Shown piece after piece: positions 5,395 to 8,822 of a DNA stretch of 8,822 bases. The notes beneath the pieces were generated by a model. That model searched no databases and was not told the origin of the DNA. It worked only from the letters and a program-made list of their open reading frames with translations. The stretch covers positions 1 through 8,822 of the forward strand of contig JAITHS010000141.1 of assembly GCA_031279875.1 (NCBI GenBank). Reading direction: 5' to 3'. This stretch comes from Tannerella sp. Lineage in GTDB: Bacteria > Bacteroidota > Bacteroidia > Bacteroidales > Tannerellaceae. Both the position numbers and the translations under genes were made by a program. Every line of letters starts with the position of its first letter. Within the stretch, counting starts at the first letter, position 1.

Positions 5395-6780
5395 GTGAAA
5401 ACTTATAGGCAAAAGCTGAAATATATCCTTGCGGATTACATTACGGCATCGGTTGCATGGTTGCTGTTCAATGTGTTTCGCTATTACGAGGTGGCGCAGT
5501 TTACTTTCGCTTCTCCGGCTGATTTTCTTATGCTAAGCAACGTACTTAAAGGACAGGCTTTGATACCGTTTTTTTGCCTTATAATCGACTTTTTGTCAGG
5601 ATATTACAACAAACCGTTCGGTAAATCGCGTATAGATGAACTGTTTACTACTTTTGTTACCGTTACGATTACCACGCTGACGATATTTTTCGTAGTTGTG
5701 CTTAACGAGTTGCCACGCTCGTTTGAAGTCTATTACCGGCAATTTTTCTGGCTGTTAATATTGCAGTTTGTGTTGACTTACAGCGTCAGAGCCGTTATTA
5801 CCGCCCACAGTATCAGGAAGTTTCGTCGTCGCGAATGGTCATACCGTGCATTGATAATAGGTACCGGCGAGAAAGCCGTCAGGATGAGAGACTGTTTGGC
5901 GGGACAGCCTTACAGGATAACAGGATTTGTATCCGAACAAACTGCCGACCGTAAGATTGACGGCGCCGAGATACTTGGTACGCTCGACGATATGGAGCGG
6001 ATTATTGCCGAAAATCATATCGACGAATTGATGGTAGCCGTTGACAGTGAGGATGTTGCGCCGTTGCTTTATGAAATTTACCGGTTCGGTATTCCGATTA
6101 AAGTGCTTGGCGGCAAAAACTATCCTTTGGCGCGAGTAAAAGTGGAAGACGTTCTCGGAGTACCGTCGATTGACGTTACGGAAAATAACTTTTCGGATGC
6201 CGGTCGCAACATCAAGTTGCTGACAGACAAGGTCATAGCCCTTTCCGTGCTGATAATACTTTTGCCGCTCTATCTTTATTTGGCGATAAAGGTTAAGAGG
6301 AGTTCAAAGGGACCGATTTTTTTCCGTCAGGAGCGTATCGGCTATCGCGGCAAGCCGTTTACGATATACAAGTTCAGGACGATGTATGCCGACGCTTCGA
6401 CGCAAGGGCCGCTGCTGACGGCTCGTAACGACAGCCGCGTAACGCCGTTCGGGCATTTTCTCCGCAAATATCGCCTTGATGAGATACCGCAGTTTTGGAA
6501 CGTGCTTATAGGCGATATGTCGCTCGTCGGACCGCGTCCCGAACAGCGCTATTACATTGAGCAGATAGTACTTAAAGCGCCTTATTACTACCTGCTTCAT
6601 AACGTCCGTCCGGGCATTACCTCGCTCGGAATGGTACGTTACGGATATGCCGAAACAGTCGAAAAAATGATAGAAAGGCTTGATTATGACATACTTTATT
6701 ACGAAAACATGTCTTTATTGCTGGATATCAAGATATTGATATATACAATTAAAACAGTACTTACAGGGAAAGGAATATGA
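5395..6780 (+). CDS. Polyprenyl-phosphate sugar-1-phosphate transferase (WcaJ/PglC-type)
   Basis: This 461-aa inner-membrane enzyme transfers a sugar 1-phosphate from a nucleotide sugar to undecaprenyl phosphate, the first step of capsule, O-antigen or exopolysaccharide assembly. Four N-terminal membrane helices (about 13-30, 52-72, 84-104, 116-137) are followed by a Rossmann-like domain starting at [11 protein letters not shown] (151-161). A hydrophobic helix with a central proline (273-298) precedes the bacterial sugar transferase domain (PF02397). That domain has [19 protein letters not shown] (312-330), [20 protein letters not shown] (357-376, with the catalytic Asp362-Glu363 pair), LVGPRPE (377-383) and RPGITS (405-410). 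The start is GTG at 5395, giving the usual [14 protein letters not shown] opening. Length is normal for the large two-domain form. The sugar cannot be inferred. No glycosyltransferase cluster is visible next to it, which is unusual for an initiating enzyme, although WcaJ-type genes do occur alone. Confidence 0.93.
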   Translation: MKTYRQKLKYILADYITASVAWLLFNVFRYYEVAQFTFASPADFLMLSNVLKGQALIPFFCLIIDFLSGYYNKPFGKSRIDELFTTFVTVTITTLTIFFVVVLNELPRSFEVYYRQFFWLLILQFVLTYSVRAVITAHSIRKFRRREWSYRALIIGTGEKAVRMRDCLAGQPYRITGFVSEQTADRKIDGAEILGTLDDMERIIAENHIDELMVAVDSEDVAPLLYEIYRFGIPIKVLGGKNYPLARVKVEDVLGVPSIDVTENNFSDAGRNIKLLTDKVIALSVLIILLPLYLYLAIKVKRSSKGPIFFRQERIGYRGKPFTIYKFRTMYADASTQGPLLTARNDSRVTPFGHFLRKYRLDEIPQFWNVLIGDMSLVGPRPEQRYYIEQIVLKAPYYYLLHNVRPGITSLGMVRYGYAETVEKMIERLDYDILYYENMSLLLDIKILIYTIKTVLTGKGI

Positions 6781-6781
6781 T

Positions 6782-8572
6782 ATGGCTGATAATAACGAAG
6801 GATTTTTTTACCGCTTTCTGCTATGGACGCAAAAGTATATCAAAGAACGGACATATATCCTGATAGTCAGTTTTTTAGTCGGCATCGGCTCATCGATTGC
6901 AGCGATTTTTTTAAAGAAGACTATTCATTTGATACAGAGCCTGTTAACGTCGAACATGCGGGAAGGCGCCAACTGGTGGCTGTTGATACTGCCGGTGGTG
7001 GGCATTTTGCTTGCCGGATTGTTTGTGAAATACATCGTCAGAGACGACATCAGTCACGGTGTAACGAAGATACTGTACGCCATTTCGCAGCGTAAAAGCC
7101 GCATCAAACCGCATAATATGTGGTCGTCGCTGGCTGCAAGTTCGTTGACGATAGGTTTTGGCGGCTCGGTAGGAGCAGAGGCGCCGATAGTGCTGACGGG
7201 CGCGGCGATAGGTTCCAATCTTGGGCGGCTGTTTAGGATGGAGCAAAAAACGCTGATGCTGTTAGTGGGATGCGGCGCTGCGGGCGCTGTGGCAGGCATT
7301 TTTAAGGCGCCGATAGCAGGATTGGTGTTTGTTATTGAGGTACTGATGCTCGATTTGACGATGTCGTCGGTCTTGCCGTTGCTTATATCGTCGGTTACAG
7401 CCGCCACGATGTCGTATATCTTTACCGGAACGGAAGCGATGTTTCAATTTTCCCAGACGGAAGATTTTGTGATGGATCGTATCCCTTACGTATTGTGTTT
7501 GGGAGTGTTTTGCGGGTTGGTGTCGCTCTATTTCACTCGCGCTTCGATCAAGATAGAGGCGTTTTACCGTCGGCTCGGCTCTTACGGTCGCAAGTTTATA
7601 GTCGGAGCAAGCGTGCTTAGCGTGCTTATCTTTCTCTTTCCGCCGCTCTATGGCGAAGGATATAATACTATCGGCTCGCTGCTCGAAGGTCGGTATGATA
7701 ATATAATGGATAACAGCCCGTTAAGTTTTATCGCTACCGGCTACTGGTCGATAATAATTTTTCTCGCAATGATTTTGCTGACCAAAGTTATAGCGTCAAC
7801 AGCGACTAACAGCGGCGGCGGCTGTGGCGGAATATTCGCACCAAGCCTTTATTTAGGATGTATTGCGGGGTTTGTTTTTGCGCATATTTCAAATTATTTT
7901 GATATTACGGTACCGCTTTCGGAGAAAAACTTCGCTCTCATGGGTATGGCAGGCGTGATGTCGGGCGTGATGCACGCACCGCTGACAGGCGTTTTTCTCA
8001 TCGCCGAACTGACAGGCGGTTATGACCTGTTTCTGCCGCTGATGATAGTGTCGATAAGTTCTTATGCTACTATCATTGCTTTTGAGCGGCACAGTCTATA
8101 CTCGATGCGTTTGGCTCAAAGAGGCGAACTGATGACGCATCATAAAGACAAAGCAGTGCTGACGCTGCTGAAAATGGACAATTTCATTGAGACCGATTTC
8201 ATAAAGGTAAGCCCTAATATGACGTTAGGCGACATTGTCAGGACGGCTGTGGCGCAAAGTTCGCGGAGTATGTTTCCGGTCGTCGAAAGCAACGGACGGC
8301 TGTCGGGCATCGTTATGGTTGATAACATACGCAATATCATGTTTCGTCCCGAACTTTACGACCGTTTTTACGTGTCGCGTTTCATGGTATCGCCCCCCGC
8401 CAAAATAATTTATGATATGCCGATGGACAAAATAATGAAGATATTCGACGATACTAAGGCGTGGAATTTGCCCGTAGTCAATGAAGAAGGCGTCTATCTC
8501 GGTTTCGTTTCCAAATCAAAAATCTTTAATGCTTACAGAGAAGTGCTTGTGGAAACGTTTTCAGGAGATTGA
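6782..8572 (+). CDS. ClC-family chloride channel/antiporter with C-terminal CBS pair
   Basis: The 596-aa protein has about 440 residues of ClC membrane domain and two CBS domains (about 465-520 and 535-590), which in this family bind nucleotides or regulate gating. Signature regions are GSVGAEAPIVLTGAAIGSNL (128-147), with the external gating glutamate Glu133; FKAPIAGLVFVIEV (174-187); GGCGGIFAPSLYLG (346-359); and SLYSMRL (438-444), with Tyr440 at the pore tyrosine position. Where proton-coupled antiporters such as E. coli ClcA have the internal proton glutamate (second E of IIEE), this protein has Val187, as in channel-type ClCs. The usual GSGIP serine loop is replaced by DDISHGV (88-94). 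These features favour a channel or atypical transporter. The start codon lies one base after the sugar transferase stop, so translation is probably coupled. The stop falls in the junction with a truncated ATPase gene on the other strand. Confidence 0.93.
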   Translation: MADNNEGFFYRFLLWTQKYIKERTYILIVSFLVGIGSSIAAIFLKKTIHLIQSLLTSNMREGANWWLLILPVVGILLAGLFVKYIVRDDISHGVTKILYAISQRKSRIKPHNMWSSLAASSLTIGFGGSVGAEAPIVLTGAAIGSNLGRLFRMEQKTLMLLVGCGAAGAVAGIFKAPIAGLVFVIEVLMLDLTMSSVLPLLISSVTAATMSYIFTGTEAMFQFSQTEDFVMDRIPYVLCLGVFCGLVSLYFTRASIKIEAFYRRLGSYGRKFIVGASVLSVLIFLFPPLYGEGYNTIGSLLEGRYDNIMDNSPLSFIATGYWSIIIFLAMILLTKVIASTATNSGGGCGGIFAPSLYLGCIAGFVFAHISNYFDITVPLSEKNFALMGMAGVMSGVMHAPLTGVFLIAELTGGYDLFLPLMIVSISSYATIIAFERHSLYSMRLAQRGELMTHHKDKAVLTLLKMDNFIETDFIKVSPNMTLGDIVRTAVAQSSRSMFPVVESNGRLSGIVMVDNIRNIMFRPELYDRFYVSRFMVSPPAKIIYDMPMDKIMKIFDDTKAWNLPVVNEEGVYLGFVSKSKIFNAYREVLVETFSGD

Positions 8573-8697
8573 GAGAAATTATAGTTGATAATGCTTTTAC
8601 CACTGCTTTGCTGTCCCATAAACACATTGATTTTATTGAGGGTAAACTTTGCCTCTTTTATGGGACCAACATTTTTGATTTCTATTTTAGTATCCAT
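8533..8697 (-). pseudogene. 5' remnant of an AAA/OLD-type ATPase gene
   Basis: On the minus strand, ATG at 8697-8695 opens a 54-codon frame. Its first roughly 38 residues are the N-terminus of an SMC/OLD-like AAA ATPase: TKIEIKNVGPIKEAKFTLNK, then INVFMGQQSSGKS with a complete Walker A (GQQSSGKS, residues 28-35). Full-length members run to several hundred residues, with Walker B and further domains. Here homology stops soon after Walker A, near 8580-8590, and the frame runs antisense into the end of the ClC gene until TAA at 8533-8535. The promoter (8717-8747) and start codon are intact, so a short transcript and peptide may still be made, but ATPase function is not possible. Such ATPases are common in defence and mobile loci. 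It may be the scar of a deletion or insertion next to the ClC gene. A functional microprotein is less likely. Confidence 0.7.
8613..8666. repeat. 10-bp perfect inverted repeat with 34-base loop
   Basis: GTCCCATAAA (8613-8622) and TTTATGGGAC (8657-8666) are exact reverse complements. Inside the loop, GAGG (8638-8641) and CCTC (8652-8655) can form a second short stem. CAACATTTTT follows on the plus side, so it could weakly terminate transcription from the ClC gene. The arms also encode the GPIK and VFMG parts of the ATPase remnant on the minus strand, so coincidence of coding sequence is a real alternative. Confidence 0.55.
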
Positions 8698-8716
8698 ATA
8701 TGTCTTGAATTTTCGG

Positions 8717-8747
8717 CAAAATTAGATAAAAATTACGGGATTTCCAA
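8717..8747 (-). promoter_or_regulatory. Bacteroidota-type promoter P3, leftward
   Basis: Read on the minus strand, TTG (8747-8745) and TAATTTTG (8724-8717) are separated by 20 bases. Transcription would start near 8710 and reach the ATG at 8697 after a very short leader, so this is the original promoter of the truncated ATPase gene. Outside the boxes it also shares GCGCTTGGAAATC and ATTTTTATC with P1. Transcripts from it would be antisense to the end of the ClC gene. Confidence 0.78.
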
Positions 8748-8822
8748 GCGCGTAAGATAAAAAAATAAAGCTTTTCAGAAGAAAGATACCACCAAACGAT
8801 AAACGATGACGGTACCCCAAAC
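8748..8822. other. Right-edge non-coding sequence, nothing assigned
   Basis: This AT-rich end contains a run of A (T on the minus strand), an AAAGCTTT palindrome (8767-8774) and a short direct repeat (AAACGAT twice, near 8794-8807). No gene, RNA or clear terminator could be supported before the window ends. Confidence 0.4.

Noticed and set aside
8569..8760. Plus-strand 63-codon frame after the ClC gene, starting with TTG
   Set aside because: It starts inside the ClC stop region with a rare start codon, runs antisense through the ATPase remnant and across promoter P3, and its translation resembles nothing.
1..8822. CRISPR arrays, tRNA/rRNA genes, insertion sequences, integrases or phage genes
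   Set aside because: No spaced repeats, no tRNA or rRNA signatures and no transposase or recombinase motifs were found on either strand.

Overview
The window looks like chromosomal DNA of a Bacteroidota member, probably Bacteroidales. Promoters follow the Bacteroidota pattern (TTG, 20 bases, TAnnTTTG), Shine-Dalgarno sequences are mostly weak or absent, and the recognisable proteins (Tat-exported Gfo/Idh/MocA lipoprotein, periplasmic ThuA-like protein, WcaJ-type sugar transferase, ClC-CBS channel) are typical of that phylum. The exact genus cannot be read from the sequence.

The layout has three parts. (1) Positions 1-2999 are visibly AT-rich and accessory in character. A rho-independent terminator (49-90) closes a gene lying off the left edge. 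A promoter (113-143) then leads into a 49-codon peptide gene with an internal 30-bp tandem duplication and a 141-aa three-helix membrane protein. A roughly 380-base stretch follows, with its own promoter-like site and several strong inverted repeats; it may be a structured RNA or a 51-codon ORF. A 53-codon ORF and a 537-aa protein with a papain/C39-like cysteine peptidase core come next. (2) Positions 3000-8572 are GC-richer, and four genes are packed in one direction with gaps of 18, 27 and 1 bp: Gfo/Idh/MocA oxidoreductase, ThuA-like protein, polyprenyl-phosphate sugar-1-phosphate transferase, ClC channel/transporter with CBS pair. The first two form a plausible sugar-oxidising pair; the last two are an envelope glycan initiator and an anion transporter with no obvious link to them. 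(3) Positions 8573-8822 hold a leftward promoter and the first roughly 38 codons of an AAA/OLD-type ATPase, including an intact Walker A. This gene has been cut off where it meets the end of the ClC gene.

The most notable overall pattern is that three promoters (113-143 plus, 3000-3030 plus, 8717-8747 minus) are nearly the same sequence through the spacer as well as the boxes, although they drive unrelated genes. Two of them, in direct orientation, bracket the whole AT-rich block. The best candidate for an undescribed system is that block: a tiny peptide ending in Gly-Gly-Lys, a small membrane protein, a possible structured RNA, a small charged protein and a cysteine peptidase of an uncharacterised type. 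Their functional linkage is inference from proximity only.
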